A DNA stretch of 64,000 nucleotides from Pyronema omphalodes (lineage: Eukaryota; Ascomycota; Pezizomycetes; Pezizales; Pyronemataceae). Below the pieces are notes generated by a model. That model ran no database searches. It had not been told where the DNA came from and was given only the letters and a program-made list of their open reading frames with translations. A program made the position numbers and the translations under genes. Positions 8,812 to 20,629 of the stretch are shown here, piece by piece. The stretch spans positions 248,001-312,000 of the forward strand of contig JAJJXM010000054.1 of assembly GCA_024516155.1 (NCBI GenBank), given 5' to 3'. Each line of letters starts with the position of its first letter. Position 1 is the first letter of the stretch.

Positions 8812-11800
8812 GGGCTGGAGATGGATGGAAACGAGGAAGAGATGGAACCTGTGATTGGTATACATACGATGTACATTGGCGGTTTTCGTTTTAGTTTTGG
8901 TGTGATTTTTTGGAGTTTAAGGACGCGGCTAGCTGCTAGGCGGGTATGCAGGTTATTTATCAAAGCTTGATGTGATCTCAGTGGCGTTTTATTTTCGATC
9001 GATCAGTCCGCATACTTAGCGGCGATTAATGAATTTTACGTACATGCATATGTATACATGAGACGAATTTATTTTGATGAGTCTTCACCCTAAATACATA
9101 GTGTCTTCATTGGCCCCATAAAGAGAAGGTGCGCCGCCAATCTCTTGTTAAAAGATTAATAATCACCATTTTAAATTCTTCAGGCGCAAGCTGCTTGCCA
9201 AGTCAACCTCATACATAGCAAATGCGCACCAGGCACCTTGATAGACACTTATTACGCATCACCGCGCCCGCATTTGAGATTTGTTGAGTGTTCATGACGC
9301 GTCAAGTGATTACTTTACAGATGGAAGGTTATTTGGATTCTTGGCCAGTGTTGCTTATGTGCGGCCTATGTATACCAACAGGCGGATCAGCGGAGGTTAT
9401 ACGCGGATGAGGGGATTTGAAGTCTGGGGATCCCTTGCCATTTCACAGCGCATATGTCAGTATTGGTTAGCCCATGGGGAGTTGTAGAAGTTAGGGCTTA
9501 GGGCTGGGTTACTGTATTAAACATCGTAAAATGCAATTAGATTTCATACGTAGGGCAACTTTGTAGCTTGACGTCTAACGCCATTATCCCGCACGAGCTT
9601 TGTTCTTCATCGAGTCCTGTCTGGTTTAAACTTAACCCAGCAATGAGCATGTTCATCTTTTCAACAGACCCGATTATCATCATTAATATCTCACAAGCCT
9701 CTCAATCCTCTTTCCAAACCCCACCACGCACATCATAATTTTCCATCCCAGCGTCCTTGATCTCGGGCCTCTCTATCCACTTTCGACGTGCTCCCAGCGC
9801 TTCCAGTAATACCACCACGCGGCACCCGCTTAACCATCTCATCATCCGATGATCTTTCGGTGCACCGGTATATCCATCATCCTCATTACTATAACCATCA
9901 TCACCATAGCCAAGGGCCATCCGAGGTACACGGTGGTCCGTCCACATCTACGGATCCACAGTGGATCTGATCTTCTTCATGTCAAAGTCCACAATCCCTC
10001 ATTCCGAATCATCCACTCACTCCACCAAGCCGCTCACTCAGCACGTCAGGACGTAGACGTCAATCCCAGATATCTTAGTTTCCTTGTCTCTAGGCTTACT
10101 CCGTGACGCGGAGGGGGAGGGGGCTACTATTTAGACTAGCTTTTCGAGCTCCCACCACAGCTGGGTTTTCACAGCTTGGCTTCCGGAAGTCGGATTTACG
10201 TCGCATCGCCGTTGCTGGAAATCAGGGGTTCCCAGAGCATACAGAACCCAGCATCCATCACGTTCACGTCGCTACGGTTCCCCGGAATCCAAAGAAGGGG
10301 TAGAGAGATGAAGGCGATCCCCTAGCGCCATACGATTCGCGACGTCTCTAGGACGTCAAGATAAACGTCGCCATGTGTCTGTATCCACCACGGACGTTTT
10401 TCTAGCGAGATACAAAGATGGGGTAGATGGCAGGTGCATGACAATGTGCGTCGCCCACGTCGCTGGATCTTAAGGATGCATAAGCTCCCGAATTTGGGGC
10501 GACGCCATGACCACGTCCCGATCTTGACGGACCTCGTTTCAAACCGTCAAAAGCTTAGTATGATTTCGAAAGCAACCGAGGCTTTGCTCGCGCGTTGATT
10601 AGCGATGGGGCGTTGGGCTTTGTTGACTTTGTTGATGATGATGGAATTTCCATGGAATGTTTCAGGGATTGAGCTTGTAGATATGTCCCCTAGATGCTTG
10701 GAAGAAACGGCAGAAAGAGATTCAGATTCGGATTCGTCAATGTTTAGGCCTTGCAACTATACACTAGAGGGATTCAAAACTCAGATGACAGGTATGTATG
10801 CCAGCTGATTTTCATACGCTCGAGCTTGCTCGGCTTGCTCGGCTTGCTCTATATGTAGAAGTGTGAAGCTAGAATGGCTGTGCGAGATGAAAGGTAAACC
10901 TGGAGGAACTTGTAAGTCCTGGTGTATAGTCCTCGTACGGTCTTGTGTAGGCTAAGAGTGGCTGTGAATATTGGTCGAGACCTTCGCAAACAGGCTGAGC
11001 TACTCCAGCTGTCAGAAATAACGTGGGATGATTACATAGCTCATAGTGCACACCCACCTTTAGCTTTCAGTCCAACTCTCCATCTTATTCTCTTCACCAG
11101 TACCAACCAACAAACCCACAGACCCTCGGTGTATTAATCCCCACTTTGTCCCTCGCCCTTCATCGCCATGCATAATTTTCGGCCTCTCCCGGATCATCTA
11201 TGATCTATGCACCATACCGTATCACCTTAGACCCCCAAAGCTTCCGAGACAGCGAACGCATAAAACAGCTTACAAAAGCTCCTAGCTCTGCTTTCAAACC
11301 CTCCAAGAACGACGGAGTAACGACGGAGCAAAGCCGGAGCAAAGCCGGAGGACCGATGAAGCAACGACGGAGCAACGATGGTGTTGATTTGTATTTGTGG
11401 AGAGAACTAACTAACTAGCAACGTTCAACGAAGATTGGATGAAATAGCTAATGAACATACAACTAGCTTAAGATGAACGCCGGATTTTAAGACATCCCGA
11501 TTCCCGATATAACCATCACTACTCCGAATACACCGCAAAGTTCCGATATAGCGTATGATGATCAATCATCACGCGGAGTTAGGGTATGCTTATGCAGGGT
11601 TACGTAGAATTAGATATGGATACATACACGAATGAAAAATACCTTGGCATGCATGAGATTGCGTATGGTAGCGAATCGCGATGTATGGTGGGGCTTGCAA
11701 AGCGTGCTAAGCTTGCGAATGGTGTCTGATATGATGACACTATATCCCGTAGGACTCCAAGTAAATATGTCATGTTTCTCCATAGTTTCCGCTGCTTTTA

Positions 11801-13338
11801 TAATAACTGTCTCGGCAAATTACTGCCGGTTCAGCGGCAAAGTGTATATACACCATAAACCGAAATTGGAACCAACTCTTGATATGCTTACCTCTAGATA
11901 GATCTGGTATCGATTCCGAAATATTGTGGTAGTCTGGTAGATACCCCCACTTCCCCTCCCTTTCTTCGGTTATCCTCATGGATACATACCCTGAACCGTC
12001 GTTCCGGAGACGGGAGAGAAGTCCCTGGTCCTATTGTATTGTGATTTTCAGCAAGTGTGACTGACGCCGCCGATATGATTCGTACATAGATGGCATATGT
12101 ATGTATGAGGTTCCCTCACTTCTGGGCAAAAGTTGAGGTTCTCGTTTGTTGTTTCTGTCGCATATCACAATTTGTGAATTTTTGAATTCCAAAGCATAAA
12201 AGGCATGCATGATGTACGATTGAATCACAGTGATAATCCGCCTATCACAGTTCATGTTGGCTCTGAATGGTCGCTGGAGATCTCGATTGAATGTTATCGA
12301 CACCATATATCACAACCGCGGGATTTAAAGTTTTCCCAACAACTGCAACTGCAACTTGCGAGCTTCGGTTGATCGATGAATTGACTTTCTTCCACGCAGC
12401 GCAGTGGATCTAGACCAACCCCCACTCCACGTGTATCTTGCGATGAAAAATTGTTCAAGTAGTTATTTCTTATTCTTTATCTCGCCAGCGAGCTAGCTAG
12501 CTAGAGCTTATGTAGATACAGTATATAGACATTCAGTCAACTTCCAAATAATTTGCAGTTGCCTTCCAAATACACTTCATCGGTTGCTAATCCCTATGCG
12601 GATGCTTTCCGATCCTGTTGCGGTCTCTTCCGACCCCCTTCCTAGTTACCATTTCAGTTCCCAGGGTTTCATCCCGTCCACCTTGCCGTCTGGTAAGCTT
12701 CCTTCCGGCCCTCCACCTCCCAACTTTCAAGCAGCCCCTCCGCCAAATCGTTATCACCCCTCCCAGGCTATTCTCCCAGCTCGTCTACACACATCCTTCA
12801 GTCCATTTTTCCATATGCCAGAACAGAGAATCCAGACCTCCAGACTGCAACCACTATTCATTTACTAGTAATTAAGGAAATAGTAGGAGATATTTTGTTA
12901 GTACAACCAAAAGTATAAACCGAAAACCAAAACCACGAATTTAAGATGTCAAAAAAAAAAAAGAAAAAAAGAAAAGAAAAAAATAGCAAGCTAGAGGAAG
13001 AACGGAAATGTTAACAGGGGGAGCAGCGGACGAAAGAAAAAAAATATGGCCGCATATACTGGCTCCCTGTCCCTTACCACAATCAGTGGGTATGTATAAT
13101 AAGAAAAAAATAGGTATGAGAGAATTCGAAAGAAAATAAAAACGAATGACCAAAAATTTCAAACCAGGACTCCAACCGTTGATAATACCACAAAGAAAAG
13201 ACAAAAGGAAATAGGGTATGAAAAGAGTGTAAACCAAAGGAAAACCAAAAAGAGGAAACCAAAAAAAGAAAACCAAAACTCCAAATGTAAAGAGAACCTC
13301 TCTGCCCAGCTATCCCCGCTCATACTTTAAACCGTCGT
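8812..13338. other. Gene-poor 4.5 kb with an ACGTC motif cluster
   Basis: No confident gene. Candidate small frames (for example 9702-9947 minus and 10605-10808 plus, the latter with a hydrophobic start) have no recognisable family or supporting splice sites. The segment 10042-10518 is strikingly rich in ACGTC/GACGT. At 11310-11380 there is a short degenerate repeat of ACGACGGAGCAA-like units. From about 12940 to 13290 the plus strand is A-rich (runs of A and CCAAAA), next to the 3' end of the gene at 13339. Confidence 0.4.
10042..10518. promoter_or_regulatory. Cluster of ACGTC/GACGT motifs
   Basis: About eleven ACGTC or GACGT cores occur in under 480 bp, including four copies of ACGTCGC (10198, 10266, 10365, 10457) and GACGTC palindromes at 10056, 10341 and 10352. 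About one would be expected by chance. ACGT cores are bZIP/CREB-type sites; the regulated gene is unclear. Confidence 0.35.
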
Positions 13339-14646
13339 TTAGCTGTAAACCACACCACGTTGGAGGTATGATTGTGCCTCTGGTCCCCGGCCGTCGATTA
13401 CCCTTCTGCCATCCATAACACCCATAACGCTCCACTTATCAACGACACTGCTAGTCTCCGCGTCCCGAACAGCCACATCAGGGACAACTAGCGGTGGCGT
13501 GTTCATCGCTTGTTTCGCTGTCGGTCCAACACTTCGCACCCTCTGCGGCAGCGGCTTGCTTCCCTCCATCGCAGCCTGCGCAAGCGCATCTCTTGTCGGT
13601 AGCTCAAGTCTGTATCTTCTAACAGATCCTTTGTCGTCATCACCATCCTCCCACCATTTCTTTCCACCACAGCTTCCCAAAATCTTCCTTGTCAACCTTC
13701 CCCAAATTGACCCCTTCTTCTTGTCCGCCTCTTCGTATTCCTCTCTTAGCGCATCCATGTTTTTCCAGGCGATCGTAGTTGGTTCCAACGGTGTCTTTTC
13801 CCGCTCTGACTCCGGTAGAACATCGCACTCGAAGTGAACAGGAGATAGCGAATCGCTGCTGTGGGAGAAATCAGTGTTGAAGGGTAAAAACTCTCCATGG
13901 ACTCTGTCGTTGGGGTATTTCATTTCTAGCGATTGTTCAATTTCCATTCGCTTTTGTCTGCGAGCCTCCGTAATGGCCTCGGCAGAGTCCCAGGCTACGG
14001 TGTGTGTGGTCTGTGTGGTGTCGCCGGACATGGATCGTTTGCGTCCGGACTTGATAATGTTGCTGAAGGAAGATTGCCTGGATCTGGAAGCGGTTGGCTT
14101 CTTACGGGAGTTGAAGCTGTGGCCGCGCTCACGGCTTTCGAGGCTTATTCCAGAGTCGATCTTTCGTACTGCAGAGGTAGGGTGGAGGAGAGTACTCGGC
14201 TTCTCATCAGTGGGAGTGTGGACACTAGCTGCACTCCAGAAGGTCGATGAGGACATGCATGAGACATTGCTGAGGGTTCGACTACGCATTTTTGGTGCTG
14301 TGTCGTTGGAGGTGAGGTCCTCGGCAGGTGGGGGCACTGTCGAGCTCGTTGTTGATGTAGACGTTCCGGTCGATGTGGTCTGCTCCGCTACTGATACGAA
14401 TGTCGACACTGAGATAATGGAGTGTGGAGTTTGGGCACGGTCGTGGGGATCCATGATGGAAGCCCTGGGAGATATAAGTAGACTCTCCACGAAGTTCGAG
14501 GTGTGCAAAACTGGCGCTAGGATAGCTCCTGGGGAGGTTTGATTTGATAGTGGTCGTCCGTGCTTCAGTGCTAGCTTCCAACAAAAAAAAAACAAAGAAC
14601 AGAAACAGGGCCGGGCGATGTGGGTGTAATAAAATCGTTGACGCAA
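13339..14646 (-). CDS. Unknown Ser/Thr-rich basic protein
   Basis: The family is not recognised. The frame is 435 aa from the first ATG at 14646. A second in-frame ATG at 14454 (residue 65) is a likely alternative, giving 371 aa that start MDPHDRAQTP; the first 64 residues look like translated leader. The protein is largely disordered. It has a Ser/Thr tract at about 85-105, several basic serine clusters of the R-x-x-S kinase-site type at about 165-205, a short charged helical segment (EARRQKRMEIEQSLEMKYP) at about 228-246, and a compact motif near 320-340 (KGSIWGRLTRKILGSCGG, then KKWWEDGDDD). No signal peptide, membrane segment or intron is seen. A soluble regulatory or scaffold protein is possible; no function can be assigned. 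Confidence 0.6.
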   Translation of the reverse strand: MRQRFYYTHIARPCFCSLFFFCWKLALKHGRPLSNQTSPGAILAPVLHTSNFVESLLISPRASIMDPHDRAQTPHSIISVSTFVSVAEQTTSTGTSTSTTSSTVPPPAEDLTSNDTAPKMRSRTLSNVSCMSSSTFWSAASVHTPTDEKPSTLLHPTSAVRKIDSGISLESRERGHSFNSRKKPTASRSRQSSFSNIIKSGRKRSMSGDTTQTTHTVAWDSAEAITEARRQKRMEIEQSLEMKYPNDRVHGEFLPFNTDFSHSSDSLSPVHFECDVLPESEREKTPLEPTTIAWKNMDALREEYEEADKKKGSIWGRLTRKILGSCGGKKWWEDGDDDKGSVRRYRLELPTRDALAQAAMEGSKPLPQRVRSVGPTAKQAMNTPPLVVPDVAVRDAETSSVVDKWSVMGVMDGRRVIDGRGPEAQSYLQRGVVYS

Positions 14647-16569
14647 ATTAGAATCGTTAGTCGTTTTCTGTGTCCTCGTGGAAGAGCTTCAAAATAGAGT
14701 AGTAGGTCTTAGTTCGTGGCAAATCCAAAACCGTAATAGTGATTTTCTCAAAAAAATGTTTATTGATATGGAGTAGCGATGACAAAAATTATCTGTGGGT
14801 TATGATCCAGTTTTTGTGGCTGATATCGTCAATTACGGTCGTGGTCATATGCGATGTTGTGCCGCTTTTGGTCGCCCGAGGCTGAGTTGAGATGAGCTCG
14901 AGTGATGTCCACCTGGCAGGACAAGTTGCGTGTCTGCGTCTGAGCCGTCTAACCGTCTAAATAATAAATCCGTAATAAATATCAAAGATCCGACGTTATT
15001 GGGAGAGCGTAAACCAGCGGAGAAGGGCGAATGAACACACTGGCATCAATAAAACTTTGCAAAGTCAGGAGTTGATGAGGAGAGCGCCAGCTTCATATGT
15101 CGCCTTCCATCCCCACAGTCTACGATTTGCCAGGGAGAGATTGCCGGTGGTTTCACACCGCTTGGAGTAGACCGACATGGAATAGCGGGGCAACTGCGGG
15201 AAGGCTGTTTTAAGCAGAACTTTGCACAGTGGCTCTTACAGTCGACTGTATACCCAACAAAAAAGTTCACCGTAAAAATGAAGCTGTGTTGTGCAGTGCT
15301 TATACATATGCAGCGGCGGTGCGGGACCCCAAATTGGAATGCAGTAGTGTTGTTCTGCTCGTCAAATATTTCATCATCTTACCTACGGTAGTGTGCGTTC
15401 AAGATGAATGGCGCAGCATTCTGCAAAAATGCGGGGAATCAGTTGGCTCTCATTTGTTTGCAAATTCAACTTCAGTAACACATGAAGCAACCGAGTTTTC
15501 ACCTGCAAATGCACCGCAACTGATCCCGTGGATTATTTCCCAGTCTCTGCATCCATCCATCCCATCAAGGAGAGGTCATGTCTCACTCGAGCCTCGAAAA
15601 ATAAAAAACACCCTTTTCTCGCAGCAGTCGGCGCTCGGGACTTTCCGTTAGCGGCCACTGTGGTGATAGGCGAGCCGTCCCCGCCAAATCGGGTGCAGCA
15701 GCGCAGAAAAGAGACACTCCTGGTTTGGTCGATTCTAGGACGAAACGACGGCGGCGTGACGAAGAGCAAACAGAAGAAAGGCTCTCGGTTGTTTGTTGTG
15801 AAGAAGGCTGACGACAGAGAAAGAGACGTGCGCGATGAGTAGTTTGCTAAAAAATCAGTGGAGGTTTTTTTTATCTCGTACAATTACCCGCCTTGCGCCC
15901 ATGTACGTCACCCACATAAGACGTTTTCATTTGAGACCTGCACTGCACTTTGTGCATATGGCATATGTACCAGCAGCATATGCCATACGGCACTTGTTTC
16001 GCGCCTAGTAAACACTGTTTCGATTAGCACTGGATGTGCGTGATAGATATTCATAGACTCAGTGATCTTGACTTGTTCAGCGGCAACTGGCGCTCGCCTC
16101 CAGAGAACTGTGGGAGACCGAGGTTTTTGAACCTGGAAGAGTAGCACCGCATTCCCATGTGGATATGTAGGATCACGAGGACGGTTGAAAGCGAAACGTG
16201 TGACGTGAAAATAAACTTTTGACATCGGGACCTTACAAAATGTGGGATACCGCAGGCTTGTGAAAACGCCAAATCTGTAACCTCACGATAATCATCCCGG
16301 TAATGCATAGATACGCCAGTTGATAATCCTTGATAACAAAGGCTGAGCCTATTCATTGTAGCAGACCCGACAGGCATGGAGTCGAGGTTTTTTCAGCATT
16401 CGAGAATCTTCTATTCCCGGCTCAAACAGCACTTTTATTTTGTGGAGAGTAGTCGTTCTTGGAGAATTCGCGCCGCCAACAAAACCCGGGTCCGTAAAGG
16501 CGCTGTTCCTCGGCCTTCAGTATAAATTATTAATGTTTTATATTGGCTAGCTTGCAATTCAAGCATACA
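14647..16569. other. Intergenic, no gene seen
   Basis: Contains the presumed promoter of the minus-strand gene ending at 14646 and scattered short frames without family resemblance. An imperfect hairpin lies at 15951-15993. Confidence 0.35.
15951..15993. repeat. Imperfect palindrome (hairpin, 9-nt loop)
   Basis: GTGCATATGGCATATG is followed nine bases later by CATATGCCATACGGCAC, which is complementary over 16 bp apart from one bulge. Purpose unknown. Confidence 0.6.
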
Positions 16570-16642
16570 GCCTCGCTAGCTCAATCGGTAGAGCGTGAGA
16601 CTCTTAATCTCAAGGTTGCGGGTTCGACCCCCGCGTGGGGCT
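16570..16642 (+). tRNA. tRNA-Lys(CTT)
   Basis: A full cloverleaf of 73 nt without intron. Acceptor stem GCCTCGC/GTGGGGC, D arm GCTC...GAGC, anticodon stem TGAGA/TCTCA with loop CTCTTAA (anticodon CTT), T arm GCGGG-TTCGACC-CCCGC, and discriminator T before a non-templated CCA. It supplies the lysine AAG decoder. It stands alone. Confidence 0.95.
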
Positions 16643-19600
16643 AAACTTTTGCTTCGCGACCGTCCATCAGCAGGCACCGTACATACCGTCCGTGTAACCT
16701 CGCCTGTGTTCGATCCATAGTGCCATGTGCAAGATCGTCTTTATCCAGGGCCTTTATCTGCACCTCATCTCAGGCACATCTCATCTCATCTCCACAATAG
16801 GAAACTGTCCTAGGCCTTCCGAAGGCGTAGAAGGTTGCCAGAGCCAGAGCGCCAGGATAATAAAGAACATGCTATTTAGCCATACTTGTCTGATAGTATT
16901 TTTTTCCCGATGTGTTTTTGCCGGCAGCGAGTGCCATTCCTTGATTTGCTTGGTATGTCCGATCCAGATGGTGTAGGTGTATATAATAGGCGGATCAGTA
17001 TCTCTAAGCACCGATGATCGCTATTAGAGAGGGCAATTCAGCCGATAATATTTGGGTTCGGAATGTACAGTGAATAACTTGATGGTTGTTTAGCCAAATC
17101 GGGACACCCGCACTTATAAAAAGATTTGTTAGCAAAGAAGGACCATAGCTAGAATTAAGGGTTAACCGTGAAGCACCGGAAGTTGCAAACGTTGCGTTCT
17201 GTGCCACAAATGGCACAGAAAGACGGCCAATGAGATGATGAATTCGTTTTGAGATGAACCAATATGGAGATGCACTATCGCCTCGAGCGAAGAGAGAATG
17301 GGCATACGCAGAAGCAAATATTTGTCATTGTAGTTAAAAAAAAAAAAGTGTGTAGGGATGGAGCTAGAAGTTGCATTTGTTCTTCCATGTGGACAGTGGG
17401 TGTTGAGAAGCAGTGTGACGGTAAACATGTCAGGTGGTGGAGCATCAAAGTGGAGCCTAGATTATGCATGCATACAGCCCACAGTGATATGTACATTTAT
17501 GTAAGCCGTGAAAAAACATGAAACGCATTCATTATTTACTATGAGAATGACAGCTACCTGCCGAATTTCATATCAACGAACGTCCGGATGTTCCGAATAT
17601 GGCATGTTTGGTACTTAGCGTTGCTTGTTAATCATGTCCCGTCACTCTGAAAGGGGCCAAACAGGTATTTGCTCCGGTAATATGTCGTCAGTCTGGCGAA
17701 ACATAAGCCCTTTGAGATGTACTGTAGCAAGTCATTCTATTACCTCACGTTTCTAAATGACCGGAACCTTTGAGGAATCGATGGGCCCTCGAGTATTTTT
17801 ACACTAATGATCATGGATAGCCTCAGGTGGCTGGAAATTCTGTTCATCGTTAGCCATGTGAAATGTAATGTAATGTATAATTTAACTGATTTCTATCCCG
17901 GTCAACAAGACAGCATGAGAAAAGGTCGAAGACAAAAAATGTTGATGTATTCATATACATCAATACGGATGTGTAAAAAGTCCCAAGCAATAGTAAAAGG
18001 CAGAATCCACACCGCAACCTTAAACTCTCAATTGAAGAAACAGTAATTATTGAGGGTTGGGTCGGTTTTATTATCAATATAAGTGTAGCTGATTTGCTGA
18101 ATACATTTTAGGTAACGAAATATTGATTCTTATGGATCTGCGGAGTGGGCGTTGCAAACATATGGTGCTTTACTGTGATCGTAACACTTGCGACGGACGT
18201 AGCTAAACACAGAATTTATTTGTTGTCTAATAAAATCTTCACTAATAACCCTTTTCGAGGGAGGCTCATCTCCATGAGAAAATTTCGCTTATGTTACTTC
18301 CAGATTTTCGATGCTGTCTACATTCGACATATCCGAAAGTCGCTCAGCCAGGCTTTCTGAACGCATGATAGCCTGAATAAGAACGCCTTCGTAGTTCTTA
18401 TACGAACATATTTCTCAGTCCACAGATTGAAATACCTTTCGACCACCCCGTGTGTTTTGCAAATCAACCACCATAGCATTTGAAACAAAATGCATATCGA
18501 CAGAATGATCCATAGAGTCTTGTACCTTATGCATTGTCTTCTTTCGACCGTTTTTAATGCACCTTAGAGATCCGCGACAAACGAATTGCCGGGTCATTCA
18601 TCGCGGGCTCTACGTTTTTGATCAATGTCTGCTTGGTTTTCGAAAATTTGTTGCACTATTGTCGCTTTTCTTTCGCTTTCCTTTTAGATAGATGGTGTTT
18701 GATGTATTGGGGTTATTGTTTATTCGATGGCATCGTTCCTCGAGTATGCAATACCGGGCTTCGACGTCCCTTGTTGATTCGATATAGTCTGGATATAGTA
18801 GATACGTGACCCTAGAAAAGATGGTATTGTGTAGATAATACGAGAGGTTGAGGGTAGGCCAATAATCGGCTGGGGTGTTATGGGTTCTGTGGCTGATGAT
18901 GGTGCGTACATGCAATGCGTGGCAAATAAATGAGTAGAAATTAACCAGATAGACATTTCACACCTTATTATACTCCAAAACTTGAGCAGATAGTACAGAT
19001 AACATTTATAATTGGGTCTCAGTGAGATAGCCTCGCAGCTTGCTTGCACGCACAAATGTAATCTCCTTCTCGATAACCCGTCCCGTTGTAAGCCTCTATC
19101 AACGGGTGTGTGTATAGGACCCGTTACAAGTCTAGTCTCTATTCCGCCAGAGCCTCCTTCCACTTGCCAGTATCATGCCTCTCACCTCGCAAACAAATCC
19201 AGAGAACAACTTCAAAACACGAAAAGTTTTTATCCTCACCATAGTGATGGTTGTCTTCCAATATGGCTAAATAATACGCACCAACAGGGATATCCGCAGT
19301 TTATATTATAAGATCTCAGAAAGACTTGAAATTATGCTGTTATTATGCTGTTATCATGGTTTGTTTCGAGGGGTTATTATAAGTTTCTCAGTACGCGATG
19401 TCTTACAAATGACCTCTCATTTTGTTATCATGGTCACTCGGTATACCGTCCGACGCGCGGTAAAGTGTACCCGACTCCCGAGATTCCGAACTGGAATGAG
19501 TGACAGGGGCCTTACAATAAATCTCACAGGATTCATCGTGGTGGCTTATTGTATCACGGTAGTACATACACTTCGAAAGCGCAAAAGCTTACCTCGGGGG

Positions 19601-20629
19601 ATTATGTATCTTTTCTCTTAGAACTACGGCAACTTCTGGTGGCTTACAAAAAGCCTTTCAGTACTACGCATCATATCCATATACCCCTCCCGCCTTGAAA
19701 ACCCTGAGATGTCTATCATGCAAAAATGATACTCTTTACTATATATTTTCTAGATAGTAAAAAGTCAATGTAAAAATGCTGCAAAGACGATTTAAAAGAT
19801 GGTGTGAAGATTATACTGCAAATTACTATATGAGATGGTATAATTAATCTTTGTAATGCAATCGATAACATAAAATACTTTCGAACTCTTATGGCCAGTA
19901 GTGTCATTATTTCAGGTTATATTGTATCTTTATATTTAAGAAACAATGGCTTAACGTAAGTTCCATTGAATGTATATGGATCTACACTATTGTATCATTG
20001 AGAAAAACCAATAACCTAAATATACACCATTGAATTGTGAAAAACCAATCAGGTAGTTTACACGTTTAACTGTGTAAAGTACGACATTTATCTGTGATAG
20101 TAAATTCGTAAGAATTTTCCATTGCTTGTTCATAATCACTGGTCAACCCACATTAATAACTGAGTTCGATATCTCATGCCTTGTGGCTCGCCGACCCAGT
20201 AATCAATCACGTGTAACCCCCTGTCTCTTCCCCCCATCTGCCCCACCAGGAGCTAGTTCTATCCGGGATCCCTGTACTTTCGGAACTTTCTCCGAAGGCC
20301 ATCGAACGAAGAATTTCTAGAAGCTAGGAAAAGAGGGGCAGACCAATGATTAGATAGATCAACGGTAAGGATGCAGTTCTTAGTGCGGAATTGCAAATCA
20401 GGAAAGTTTCAAATGTTCTTTGAACGTTCATTAAACTGATAATTTATTCTACGAGTGAAAGCATGCTTTTCATTGATTATCGTACAGACATTATTCAGTT
20501 TTAACATTAAACATTGGGTATTAATAATTACGCAACCAAAAGAAAAAAGAAAAAACCGAGAATACCTCCAACCATAGCCCCCGCCCGTGATACCAGCCAT
20601 GAACAGTTGCAAGCTCCCATTTCCGGTCT
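16643..20629. other. Gene-poor 4 kb, partly AT-rich
   Basis: No gene could be supported on either strand. 19700-20130 is clearly AT-rich. Short frames here show no family resemblance. Confidence 0.4.

Noticed and set aside
10605..10808. A 67-codon plus frame with a hydrophobic start that could be a small secreted protein
   Set aside because: The opposite strand has an equally long frame, there is no Cys pattern, and no promoter or intron supports it.
13874..14542. A 222-codon plus frame opposite the unknown Ser/Thr-rich protein
   Set aside because: It has no ATG-supported family or splice signals. The minus frame spans more sequence and has kinase-site-like clusters typical of real disordered proteins.
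15229..15883. Plus and minus frames of 104-140 codons
   Set aside because: Mutually overlapping, no domains, no splice support.
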